Source of the DNA: Hofstenia miamia
Taxonomy: Eukaryota > Xenacoelomorpha > Acoela
Direction of reading: 5' to 3'
Length of the DNA: 64,000 nucleotides
Assembly: GCA_004352715.1 (NCBI GenBank)
Contig: SCFE01000039.1
Coordinates: 80,822-144,821 of the forward strand
The position numbers were made by a program, and so were the translations under genes. Position 1 is the stretch's first letter; every line of letters begins with the position of its first letter. Under the pieces are notes generated by a model. The model saw only the letters and a list, made by a program, of their open reading frames with translations. It was not told where the DNA came from and ran no database searches. Shown one piece after another: positions 1 to 12,700 of the stretch.

Positions 1-710
1 AGATTAAACTACAACCGCAAGCTTTGGTCATATTTGCAAGTTAATATTCAAAACAGTTAATTACCTAAACCAGAGATCAACAAAATAGATATTTTATAAC
101 TACAATAATTTGTTTTGCAGACTACAATATATTATTTAACCTGCTCTTCGCTTGTTCAAAAATAACCACTTTGCGCTTAAATCCAAGCATTTAGCCTCTT
201 CTTTATTTTCCAAGTTTTATTCAAACGTGTGAGTTTAGGATTTTTTATCGAATTGCTTTTGCTAAGTGAACAAATTAAGGATCATCAAAAGACATAGGCT
301 ATTGATTGGTATTTTTAGACATCCTGTATGCTTAGTTTTCCATTTATTATTCATAGGAACAGTTGCATGCGTTTAGTATGCCTTTAAATTTACTTCAATT
401 GTGTACTAAGTCAATTTGAGATGTGAAATTCTCGTATACCGTCTTTTATTTGCCTATAATCTAATATTTGTAGTTTACGTCAATTCTCGACGGCCCCCTA
501 AATGCCGTGCGTTTGTAATCATACATCGATTTTCCAGTAGTTGTGCACCGCGATGGCGGAAATGTAGTTTGCTGGGGATATCGCACTTTACCTCTGTTTC
601 TGTTAACTAACTTCCTGCTTATTTTTAATGCATTGTTTTTCTCTTTATCGTCGTTATCATAAATTTCATTTGCTATATTTCCAAGTGACTTGTTTCCAAA
701 TTAGTACTAG
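1..710. other. AT-rich non-coding, no gene seen
   Basis: Both strands were read without finding a convincing exon. A short GC-richer patch near 490-600 is open in one frame but matches nothing I recognise. If the tomosyn gene continues to the left, this stretch is intronic. Confidence 0.5.
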
Positions 711-896
711 TATTATATTCTGCCAGTTAATTCATATGAGAGCTGTTTTAAAATTGAAGAATTGCTACAGCAAACTAACGAGTATATCCAACTGTTATTG
801 GAACACCAACACGAAAAATGTAGGATACCTCTGCAAATTTATCAGCAGCTGAACAAGACTGAAATTTCGTACAATTTTCAAGAATTTCGGAAATAA
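711..896 (+). CDS. Possible exon resembling the SSXT (SS18 N-terminal) domain
   Basis: A 61-codon open stretch runs from just after an AG at 709-710 to a TAA at 894-896 and has no ATG, so it would have to be an internal or last exon. Its composition is coding-like (rich in Glu, Gln, Leu). The segment starting Ile-Glu-Glu-Leu-Leu can be laid on the SS18 family SSXT domain without gaps, and shared positions include an Ile-Gln pair, a later Gln and a Tyr-Gln-Gln triplet. SS18 proteins are subunits of BAF chromatin remodelling complexes. The similarity is remote (roughly a quarter identity by eye), no partner exon is visible and the acceptor tract is weak. It may be a diverged gene, a relic or chance. 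It does not fit in phase with the next tomosyn exon. Confidence 0.3.
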   Translation, partial: YYILPVNSYESCFKIEELLQQTNEYIQLLLEHQHEKCRIPLQIYQQLNKTEISYNFQEFRK

Positions 897-940
897 TTTA
901 ATTAACGCATCCTTTAAACCGGGAAATTCCGGCCCCAGTG

Positions 941-1319
941 TACTGTTCTGCGACCATGGCCGGCTAAGGCCAAAGAGCCACGGCCGGTTACGGCCTAAAA
1001 TTTTGTTTTACGGCCAAAATCCTGACTAAGATTTATTTCTGAACATTATGATGAACAATTTATTTCCATGATTTTTATTTGGATTTTTTTTAATGCTTAG
1101 TCGTTTTGAACATTTTCTTTAGTTGTTCGAACTATGAGAATGTTTCAATCGTTCTTTCAAAATTGCAGTATTTTATTTAGTAGTAGTAAAAACGCCGAAT
1201 ACGGCAAAAAATCACAGCTAACGGCAGTATACTGTTAAAGCATTACGGTTTCCTTGGGTCAAAGTTTACTTTGCACGACCGGCTACGGTCAAAAAAATTG
1301 CCTTGGTCACAGAACACTA
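941..1319. mobile_element. hAT-type miniature element with perfect 8-bp target duplication
   Basis: The element is bounded by direct 8-bp copies of CCCCAGTG at 933-940 and 1320-1327. Its ends are imperfect inverted repeats: TACTGTTCTGCGACC on the left against TAGTGTTCTGTGACC on the right read inward. Many short ACGGCC/ACGGC/GGCCGG motifs cluster inside both ends, as expected of subterminal transposase-binding repeats in hAT elements. It is 379 bp long with no ORF, so it is non-autonomous. Confidence 0.8.
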
Positions 1320-1327
1320 CCCCAGTG

Positions 1328-2157
1328 GCACACTTAAGTACTGCAAATATAAATCCTTTTATAATCGTTGCACATTGAAATGTTTAAGTGGCACCTATAG
1401 GTGCCCCCTTATTATTTTAAAAATATATAATTTTTTGGAAAAAAATTATTTGTATTTGTATTTTATCTTCTGTTTTAAAATTCTATAAAAGAGCTCGAAT
1501 AAATCCGAGTTTGGCCGTTAAAGTGTTAAAAAAGTCGTTTCCAAATGCCTAATCCTCATTCATTTTACTAATATCTGCACAAAAAATATGCAAAGTTTGA
1601 AAATAAACAATATGATGCAAAAACCTAACGCTAATAGGCTTTGGGTCCTTGATCATAATTCAACGTAAATTAATTACTTCGTTTTGAATTCGTGATTTAT
1701 AGAATGTTTATGAAGGGTTAGCTTTAATTTCAGATGCATTTTGGTTTTCCGCTATGCAATGGCTACATTGATGTTTGTCGATTAACACATTAACTGTTAA
1801 GTGACAAGAACGTCGAATTTAGAGCAGTGTGGCTCTTCGATGAGTCACAAGAGTTTCGCTATATTTTTTTAATTCAATTTATTATAATATATTTCCGAGG
1901 TGTTGAATCACTTAACATATTAAATTTAGTAACACTTTTGATAATCCTAGCCTATTTTTTGGGTAAAGTTTGTCAATAGGCCTTCAATTATAGCGGATTA
2001 CATATTTTAGTTGATTCGTCTATTTCGTCAGCTAACTGTAGTAGATGATGACAAAATAACAATGCAAAGATCTTGAATTTAGTTTTAAGACTACCGCATA
2101 AATGTTGTTTTAATTTTTAGCTTTTTGCTAACGGCCTCTATTGATACATTGTTTTAG
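1328..2157. other. AT-rich non-coding, probably tomosyn intron
   Basis: No exon, RNA gene or repeat structure was found. It lies directly upstream of the first tomosyn exon in the window. Confidence 0.5.
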
Positions 2158-2265
2158 AGCAACCTTATCAGGCTTCTCTTTGGGTTGGTACAAATCTCGG
2201 CAGTGTTGTACCTTTGTTCATTCAACAATCATCTTCCGAAACACGCTATCACTTTCAGCCTTATT
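2158..2265 (+). CDS. STXBP5: Tomosyn exon a (first in window)
   Basis: It encodes YQASLWVGTNLGSVVPLF and matches the LWVGT-LGTV block of tomosyn. The acceptor TTTTAG ends at 2157; an alternative start at 2160 would be phase 0. The donor GTAAGT follows 2265, leaving one base (T) for the next exon. Confidence 0.85.
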
Positions 2266-5200
2266 GTAAGTAATTTTTGTATTGCTGCCCATGTCACGAA
2301 TTTATTCCTAGAATGAAATATTAAGCATTTTGGAGATCCAAATAATTTCAACTCCTAAATGTGGCCTGATAATATTTTTTTTTGGTTTTTTATAAATACA
2401 CAATAATAATTTAGTGGCTACTTTTCTATTTTATAATTAACTTTGAAATGTTGTCAAATCTGTGAATTTTGCTTGCTACTATTTTCTCGTGGTTTTCAAG
2501 AAAACGGCATTGTTTGTAATGTGTTATTCAATAAAGCCTCAAAGATTACAATGTTGCTTCATTGTCTTCAATGTTGAACATCACTCACTTTTCATTATCT
2601 GGGTTAATTTGACCCAAATTCTTCAAAGCTGAGGCTGCATTTCTCAAATAGACGTAATTACTAATATGAGGTATCGTAGCATTTTAGCTTTTGATGTTGT
2701 ACCTGGCACCTGGCTTATTGTTTGCATACACGTTTGTAATAACACTAATTATCATTATGGATCAGATTGCCCATTTAAAATTTTTATCATCATTTTAGTT
2801 TCTATGTGGCCTCCAGATATTCGGTTTGTACCAATGCAAGCGACATTGCCAACCACACAATGATTTTAGACTACAATCTACAAAATGGCGATACTGGTGT
2901 GATTGAAAAATTATTGAGTATTTTTGACTCGTCGTGCATTATCTCTGGCCTGTAAAGTTGTTTGACATTGTTAGATATTGACGTCTTTGCAGAATTTGTT
3001 ATTTAGTTTGTTTATTTGTATTAAAACTTGGTACCTTTGCACATTGAAAAGATTTTCATGTGCGGGCAAAACGATCCATCTTGCTTATTGATGTGCAATT
3101 GAATTCTTGTCAATAAGAGAATTAAAAAATGCAGATGCACGATTTTTAACAACTGATTACTTAAACATCGCCAAGAAATAGTAGACATCATCAATTATTT
3201 TGCTGTCCGTTTAGCAATAATTGTTTGATGATCATCTTGTGTGCCAATGACGATATTTTCCTGCCTGCTGACATTTTGCTCAAATTAATGTAACCAAATG
3301 CATGAACACAGGGGTTTACTCGAGGGTGTGCTCAGGGGGGGGACGTACCCACTCTTGTTAAATTCGATTTGGTCAAAATATAACATAAAAATACATCACT
3401 CACATTTTGAGGCGCCTTGCTAATTATTTAGGAGTACAGCCCTGCATGTCGATATGTGAGTTCATTTGTCTATCAAAGCTACACAATTGTTGTATCCGCT
3501 AATGAATGTGTTTGAGCTTTCAAATCTATTTCAATGTGTAGCTTTGTGAATTGTTAAAGATAATCCGGTCAATAAGTCATTTCTCAAAATGTTGTTTTGT
3601 TTAAAAATGATGCTTCTAAAAAAGGCATATACAATGCTTTGCGCTATTTTTCTAAATTGACAGTAAATTTATTATATGTTTATTTTATTAAATTGTATAG
3701 GTTCATAGGTGAATTTTGTAAAAAATGGTGTAAGGTAATTAGCAATTTTGGGCTTAGAACCGTTTGTACTTCACAAAATAATGTTGTTAAGTATTTTTAG
3801 CAGTCATCCTTTAACTGTTGCCCTCCTACTTTTCATTTATCAGTTAAGGGAAACCTTCAGAGCTGGGATTAAGGCATGGTTACTATTACCCGTTTTCCAC
3901 CGGAAATATTTTCCATTTAAAATCCATTAATTACAATAAAATGATGCCATTTAAAGTGTTAATAATGCCAATTATTCTCTTAGTAATTCAATTTTAGATC
4001 GTTAAAATGTCATGCGTAATTTAATTTTGCTAATTTAAAAGTGCGAATATTTTTTAATGAGCACGTAGATTGTTTAATAAACGTGTTATTGAAATTTTAG
4101 CTTTTAAATAAAAGGGGTGTGTTGAACGCTTCTTTTCGCACCGATGTAAGTGGTTTCCATATTTTTAGGCGTAACTCCTATATATTTTAAGTGTATTTTA
4201 TAGTCACTGGAGAAAAAGGTATGTAATTCCAAGATTCATTTCTCATCAGCTAGGCTACAACCTGCTGTTCTGGAAAAATTTCAAAATCTCAAACATTGCG
4301 AAGTGAATAAATTCGGTCCATTATTGTCTTTTCTTATTTGAACCCTATCGATGTCGGTCATAGCCTAGCTTGTTGTTTTAATGTGTTCATATTACATTGA
4401 TATCAAAATAAAAAATTTGTGGTATTTTATAAATTTTTTACTCCTTCGTTTGTTGCTTGACACCAGTTCTATCATTTCTAGGTATTATATTATCATTGTA
4501 AAGCTTTCAGTTTTTGGTTAGTGTTGAAATCATTTTTCAATTAATTTGGAGGGGTGTTTTTTAGCATCGGTTTTCACAGCGAAGGGTGTTATCTCTACGA
4601 TTGGATTTATTGATGCGAATGGTGCTTTGTTCAAATCTCTGAGTGATCCGTGGCGTGATCCCAACTTATCTAACAGTAGTCAGGAAGAGCCAAAACGGAA
4701 AAGTATACCATTTTACTTCAGCTCATTCTATTGTGCACTTTACACGATTATATATTTAATATTATCTTTTTCTACAGCTTTCGAAAATAAAATCGAAAAT
4801 AATATATATATATATATATATATATACTTAATTATTTACTTATATTTATGTAGTTGAAATTCAGTATTGAAATTGCAAATTAATATTTTGATATCAAAAA
4901 TATTTATGCACAACCAAACAATGTTGCCAATTGTTTCCTTTTTATTAACGAATAAATTCCAATATATATCTTAGGTAACTCTCATTATTTTTTATTGCTG
5001 AAAATATAATATATTCATCATGTTCAAATATTTATTCAATAGTATAAGTTGTAAGATTATAATATCGCAAAAACATTCTCAAAAAAATTTATTAAATCAT
5101 TTTAGTGATTGTACACAATGCTACAGCACTGACATTGTTTATGCGAAATTAAGAGGCTCATTTGAAAAGACGGGCTAAAAAATTTCTTCTAAAAGCTAAA

Positions 5201-8200
5201 CCAATTTTTGCAGTAAACATAATAGATAAATAATAGAACGTATTTGTTCTAGTTCAACATTTTTCGATTTAGGCAATGGAATATGACAAACACTGTAATT
5301 GCTAGTCAAGGCCTCACTACAATCGAGCGCTTTAATTGTTTGGCAAAAATCAATCACTAGTAATTACATTTTTATCCAAATGCAAGAAAATTGAACATTG
5401 TGCAGTCTTCTGTTTTGCACAATGCGCTTATTGTCTAATAATCACGATATATTTTCCTCCAAAAATTCATTCTTATTCGAAAGATTTAATCTTTATAATA
5501 ATGTATGCAGAAGAATTCTTTTTAACAATAGTGGAAGGTACCTAACCACTCGAGTTTCTAATTGAATTTTTAATTTTATCAAGTCTTCATTAATGCGATT
5601 ACATTTTTGAAATCCAACCAATCAGGTTTACGAGTGGACATTAAAAATTCCTAAACTTTGACATATGTTTTAATTTTACTTTTTAAAATATTTCACGTTA
5701 TTTTCATTAAAGAAATATGCTAGTAAAGTTGAAGCGTTAATTCAGTTTTGGCACCATTTGGTTTCATCCAAACTTAAATAGCCAAGTATATTTAATCTTT
5801 TAATATGATTGAATGCGTTAGTCAAAGACTCATCAATTATAATACGATTTGACTGCGTAAGCGAGATAACGCACATCGACAATCAAAATTATAATTTTTC
5901 CTTTCTCATTCCATGTATTCGTAGTGTGAACCTGCAATTTAGCAGCGTTGATTAACATGTTTATAACAATGGTTTTAACGTTTTTAGCAAGAGTATTTTA
6001 CATTACATTGTGTGCAAACAATGCTATTTATAACTCTCCACACTTTGTTTTTTATAATTTCAATTCAGTTTATTTTTAACAAGTCATTTAAGTTTGTCAA
6101 TATTAAAACTCATAATTTAGCGTTAAAAAACCCACCTTGAGTATTTGTTCTTAGTAACAGAGATTCGAATTAATGTTCAAAGATTCGAACTTAAAATTTA
6201 GTATTTTCTACTACGTCTACTTGTAATATTTGTATAGTACAGTCGAATTTCTCTTTCCATAGGACAGTAGTTTCATTTACTTATCAAATTCCTTTCTACC
6301 TATTTCAAATTGCGGATAATTTTCTTGGTTTAGCATATAGTTTTAGACTAATATGATCATTAATTAAACAGATTCGACACAAAGAACTGGCTGTAATCCT
6401 TATACCCCACTGCAGTAAATTGAAGAGCACTTATGCAAATCCCTCTAAAATGTTTCTTCTACAAGGTTTAATCGACGCCTCAAATCTCAATAAGGTTCTG
6501 CACATAATTTACTCTTCAATTTCTAATCGCTGTCATGTTCTCTTGTTGCTAATATCAATATCTGTGTTAAAATTAGAACAAAGAAAATGTTAATTGAACC
6601 TCAATTTTCCGGATCAGGTTAAATGTTTCAATTTGGCAGAATATTTATATGAGTACATTTTCTTTTGAGCGATTCGATAGATTTAATTTTTATTCGATTT
6701 AAGGCGATCTTTCAAATGTTGTATTCGATGTTTTCTAATATATACCTCACGCAGAAAGCCGAAGAAACTAAATTGACAATTAATTGTTTAAATTTTTAAA
6801 GATTTTTGATGTTCAGATGGATATTAACGATGTTAAATTAACCACACAGGCAATCAGCGTGTTGTGTATTCATGTATTACAAAATAATTTATCGCGTAGG
6901 TATTTTTCAAGTATTTTGAATGTGTAGATGGTTACGGTATTTTAAACCAAAAATTCGTATATTTTATTGTGAATCGTGGTCGAAACACTGATCACAATTA
7001 ATCAAGAAAATGCCAATTTCGATAGCATTGGAAAAATGGAAAGGCTTTTGGTCTTTAACTTTGCATTCATTCTATTCTCTGACAAATCGCATATCGTATC
7101 AAGCTATTTAGATTTGTTTGAGTTAGCTTTCAAAAGAAGTTCTGCAAAATTAGTTTAATGTAATTTATTCAACATAGCAGCTCTTTCGGAAACTGTCAAA
7201 TAGAGTGTAAATTTAATGCAATAGCCTGCTGTCAATTAAAATATGGTAATTTTCCTATTTTGTTGTTATCAGAGCTATGAATATTGCATTTGTAAACGCA
7301 GACAATAAAATGTTATTTCTATTTTATGAACCGTAATAAAATTACAAACAGACGCATCGTGCAGACTTTCCAATTCTGTATAACAAAACGCCGGAAGGAT
7401 TGATTTAAAAAACAGTCATGTAAAATTAAGTCTTCAGAATTGATCGCTTCTGATTGCTCCACATTTATTTAATCCTGGAAATATAAGAAAGGGTAATTGA
7501 CCTATTATTATAGCTATCTTTTTGTATGTATGTACCTTTAGCGTTAAAAAACCCACCTTGAGTATTTGTTCTTAAGCAGAGCTATGAATATTGCATTTGT
7601 AAACGCAGACAATAAAATGTTATTTCTATTTTATGAACCGTAATAAAATTACAAACAGACGCATCGTGCAGACTTTCCAATTCTGTATAACAAAACGCCG
7701 GAAGGATTGATTTAAAAAACAGTCATGTAAAATTAAGTCTTCAGAATTGATCGCTTCTGATTGATACGCATTTATTTAGTCCTGGAAATATAAGAAAGGG
7801 TAATTGACCTATTATTATAGCTATCTTTTTGTATGTATGTACCTTAAAGATTTGGTTTAAAATTGACAGGAAATGCAACAATGCATGTCTGTTCTACATT
7901 TTTGCTCAGCTTTGTAAAGAAGCAAGCAATTATATTTTGTTGTTCCTTGCAAATGCCATAGGAATTAGGCCAAACATCTCCAATAAATTGAAAAAACTTT
8001 GCAATAAGTAATGTTCGCCTTTGCAGCAATATATCTGATAGTCGTTTTCTTGTAGACAATTATCAGCTACTGTTATTCCTCCATCAAAGTATGTCATGTT
8101 TTCAACTAATGTTTAGATAAAAAATGTATGTTCATCAAGTATTGTTTCTATTAGAATCCGAGTTCCAGACACAAACGTTGAAATGGAAAACGCACTTCTT

Positions 8201-9742
8201 TAGTTAAGCTGAAAAGGTAATACGTAATATGAGCATATTTTATACAACTTCCCAGCGTAGGATTAGTTTCTTTTATTCTGTAAAGCCATTCCTTCCCCAG
8301 TGACCACACCTGCAAAGAATTCAAAATCTTCAACTTGCATGGAAAAGGTTCTCATTTTGGATAGAATGGATAGAAGGTGTGGGAGAACAATCTTGTTTCT
8401 CGGTTAGGTTCATGTTTTAGGAAAAAATTTGAGAGGCTTAAATAGATATATAGATATGTAGTAAATGTTCTCATCCAAAGTTTATTCTTATATAAAGGAA
8501 CCTTCTTATATAAAACTTTAGTTTGAATAATAGCATCATTAGTGACAATTTTTATTTAAGGTAAGATTTTGAACTATAGTTTAAAACGGTCATCACTTCA
8601 TGTTAAACTCATTCAATATTTTTTATTTCTGAAAGTGAAATATTTTTGCTGCTAATTAATCCGAATCTGTAAAAGCTAGATAAACGAAAAGAGCGGTAGT
8701 TATTTTAGAAATTTAATGCAAATTTGACATTATCTATTGTAGAGGCAGTTTAAGAAGAGCTCATGTCAAACCTGCAAAACGTAGACACACAAACTCGTAA
8801 ATTTATCAATTATTTTAATATTTACGAATCCAATTAGATCAGCTGATATCGGCAGTATTCTGTTTTGCGAGTGCTACTATTTTCTCTTGATGGCGATCCA
8901 TAAACGTAAGCGGGTCACCAATTTATTTTGCTGACAAAAGCGACTTAATGAAAGTTTCAATAACCTTGTAACAGACAACTAAGCTACATAGTTTTGTTTC
9001 ACCCCAGCAATTTAATAACTATTTCAACTTTCTTCTATTTAATCGTTTCCAACATTTCAGTTGGTTTGTTCGAATACAGTTGCGTTGTAATAATAGATAA
9101 TAAATGTAACTGCTGCGGCAGCGGTATTCCTTTCCAATAAATTTGATTGTGCAACCACGTGCGCCCATTCATTCTGAGAATCCTGTATGTACCCACTCAA
9201 AATATATTCAGGATAGTTTAGTTTTATTACTGTTTGCCAAATACTATTAACGGCACAGTTTGATTGAAGCATTTATTACTACTTTAATATGTCGCGATTA
9301 TATTCTTGTTAGTTTTATTACCAAAATGAAGGAAATGGGAATTCCTGACCCTATGCCGAGCCAACTAGAGTCAATTCGATTAATATATAACAAAAATGCA
9401 GACGCGAACTGTAATCCGAAATGTAGTTAATCGGTTTTGGAAAATTTATATCCAGCTACTATCTGCACTACAATCAACCTCGTTCATCAACGCTAGATGC
9501 GTAATCGCGCAAACATCAATCAATTAAAAAAGTCACATTTAACTGTACAATATTTTAAATTTGATGGTATATAGTTTTGACAGTTGTATTGCTGCTTAAT
9601 GCAATCAAAATTTTTGCCGAGGGTTATGCTATATTTAGATCAATGTATAGATGAGAGAAATTCTGAAATGTATAACTTGCGATATAAAATATCATTTTGA
9701 TAAACCAATGTCAGTTTTAATTTTCTTTTTTTTAGTTTTGCG

Positions 9743-9777
<35 letters not shown>

Positions 9778-12700
9778 NNNNNNNNNNNNNNNNNNNNNNN
9801 NNNNNNNNNNNNNNNNNNNNNNNNNNNNNNNNNNNNNNNNNNNNNNNNNNNNNNNNNNNNNNNNNNNNNNNNNNNNNNNNNNNNNNNNNNNNNNNNNNNN
9901 NNNNNNNNNNNNNNNNNNNNNNNNNNNNNNNNNNNNNNNNNNNNNNNNNNNNNNNNNNNNNNNNNNNNNNNNNNNNNNNNNNNNNNNNNNNNNNNNNNNN
10001 NNNNNNNNNNNNNNNNNNNNNNNNNNNNNNNNNNNNNNNNNNNNNNNNNNNNNNNNNNNNNNNNNNNNNNNNNNNNNNNNNNNNNNNNNNNNNNNNNNNN
10101 NNNNNNNNNNNNNNNNNNNNNNNNNNNNNNNNNNNNNNNNNNNNNNNNNNNNNNNNNNNNNNNNNNNNNNNNNNNNNNNNNNNNNNNNNNNNNNNNNNNN
10201 NNNNNNNNNNNNNNNNNNNNNNNNNNNNNNNNNNNNNNNNNNNNNNNNNNNNNNNNNNNNNNNNNNNNNNNNNNNNNNNNNNNNNNNNNNNNNNNNNNNN
10301 NNNNNNNNNNNNNNNNNNNNNNNNNNNNNNNNNNNNNNNNNNNNNNNNNNNNNNNNNNNNNNNNNNNNNNNNNNNNNNNNNNNNNNNNNNNNNNNNNNNN
10401 NNNNNNNNNNNNNNNNNNNNNNNNNNNNNNNNNNNNNNNNNNNNNNNNNNNNNNNNNNNNNNNNNNNNNNNNNNNNNNNNNNNNNNNNNNNNNNNNNNNN
10501 NNNNNNNNNNNNNNNNNNNNNNNNNNNNNNNNNNNNNNNNNNNNNNNNNNNNNNNNNNNNNNNNNNNNNNNNNNNNNNNNNNNNNNNNNNNNNNNNNNNN
10601 NNNNNNNNNAATAATTATACTTTTATAAACATTGACAAAATATTAAAAGAGGAATGGATTACCGATTTCCCTAGAACACCCAAGGAATTCTTTTCCCAAA
10701 AATGTGCAAAATTTATGTTATGTAGATATGTGGAAAGTGTATAAAAGTGGGTCTCTGGAATTTTTTCATTCACAAAACTGGTTAAAAGAAACGAAGATTT
10801 TTGGTTTTTATGTTTTTATTTTGCAACTGTACAATTGAAAAACACCTCAGATTTGCTTTACTTAAACAAGTGTAAAAATGATTAATAATTATATATCGAA
10901 AAATCTGATAAATTTTCGATAAAAATGCAAATGGGATAATGTAAAGTTGGATCCTAACGTTTACTTTAAAAATCGACTGTCATGCGTATACCAAAAAATA
11001 AAACTGTAGGGAGTGTGAATCTGGATTTTAATTAATGTGTTTGCCAAGTTGTTGTTACACTTAAATTTCTATCTGTAAATGTCTATCTAATCGTTGCAGG
11101 CATCTGCACTCCTTTAACCAATATATTGGAATGCGAGTGATTAATTGAACACTTGTAGATATTTGAAAATTCATTTCCATTCCCCAATTCCCTGCCTTTA
11201 TTGTCAATATACATTTTCGAATAAAAAGTCATTTTCATGCGTTTTACCCTCCAAATAGTAGTGCATAGAATAGAAAAATTCCACTGAGTAGAAAGTGGTT
11301 AGTAACACGCTTGCTTAATTTGTTGATGAAAAATTTATTGTGTATTTCCAAGAATAGAGTGATTAAAAATACTTTCTTCAAAGGTTTTTTATAGTTCCAG
11401 ATGAAAATGGTCGCTTATCACTAGAGCTATTTTTTGACCCAAAAAATTTGAAATTTTGACCAAAGAATTTTGACTTTTTTTACTTAAAATCGTAATTTTT
11501 TACCTAAAAAATTGACCTAAAGATTTTTAAGCTTTTGTGAAATTCGTGTTCTATACTAAACATAATTAAGTAGGTAGTAAGAAGCAACAATACAGAATTG
11601 CTCATTAATTTATTGTCTTAAGCATGCTTTTTAACATTGAGAAGAACATTTCCATGGCAGCAAGAAAACACATGCTATTTTCAGCAATCCATGTTCTGTA
11701 AGGTTTAATGAACTGATTATTCATTAAGTCATGTAATCTATAGTTTTCAATTTCCGGCAAAGCATCCAAAATTAAGGTTGATTCAAACTCAAGTTCAATT
11801 TAATTCATAGTAATTTGTAGATTGCACAACCTTTTGCATTATTGCCTCATTGAGGGCAGTTTTTGCTCTCTCAACAATGACACCCTTAATAATTATACTT
11901 TTATAAACATTGACAAAATATTAAAATAGTAATTAAATGTTTGCTCTAACTTCTCTATTTTAGTAGTTAAAAATTGTGCATTTATATTTTCCCAGGCTTT
12001 TGAAACCAAGAAATTTATATTTTAAAAGCTAAACGAATTGGAAATGACGTTATAGATTTATAAGTGGGGCTTCCTCCCTTTTAAACTTTTGCTTACAATT
12101 TAAGTACAAAACGCATAAATTTTCTCAGATACTCTGCTACTAAAAATGTTGTTAGGTTTTGTATTGCATGGTTTTAAATAGTTTTTTATGAAAATACATT
12201 GTTTCTCTTCCAAAAAATTTGACCTTAAAGAAAATTGATTTTTTACCTAATTCCAAATGTTGCAAAATTTTGACTTTATTTTGCCCTTAAAATTTTTAAA
12301 ATATGTATTCATATGTATTAAAACAATTAAATTTCTATTTAAAAATAATTAACCTTTATTTCAATTTTGACTTAGTTGACTTTTGTTCGCCCTATTTATC
12401 ACTTTTTGTGTTTATGGGGAAAGTTGAGCTATCACGCTTACAGCGATTAATTCTTTGTTTGCCAGATAAGTAAGAAAAAATATTGTTGAGAAAATCAAAG
12501 AAAAACCTGTCTTTGGATTTACAATTAAAAGGTTTATAAAAATGGCTGTGAAACAATCACTATAGAATAACAATGTCTGCATTAGTCATTCATCTCTAAC
12601 ACAATTAAACAACTAATTAACAGTCATTATTTCACAATGTGTAAACATGGGTCATCAAAAGCTATATTATAAATTTAAATTAATCCATTTGTCAGGGCCG

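Larger units (their letters stand above)
4703..9777. other. Large tomosyn intron, left part
   Basis: This is the left half of a 9.7-kb intron. It contains an (AT)n tract at 4802-4826, the 38-bp and 270-bp duplications around 6.1 and 7.3-7.8 kb, and three minus-strand open stretches that I could not identify (7844-8059, 8151-8333, 9057-9272). The rest is AT-rich with no visible feature. Confidence 0.5.

Noticed and set aside
490-605. Possible WD-repeat exon upstream (HRDGGNVVCW in one frame)
   Set aside because: It has an acceptor-like CAG but no donor, and it does not match the tomosyn block expected there.
9651-10628. 325-codon open frame across the first large gap
   Set aside because: Almost all codons are N; the readable ends are an (AT)n tract and AT-rich DNA.
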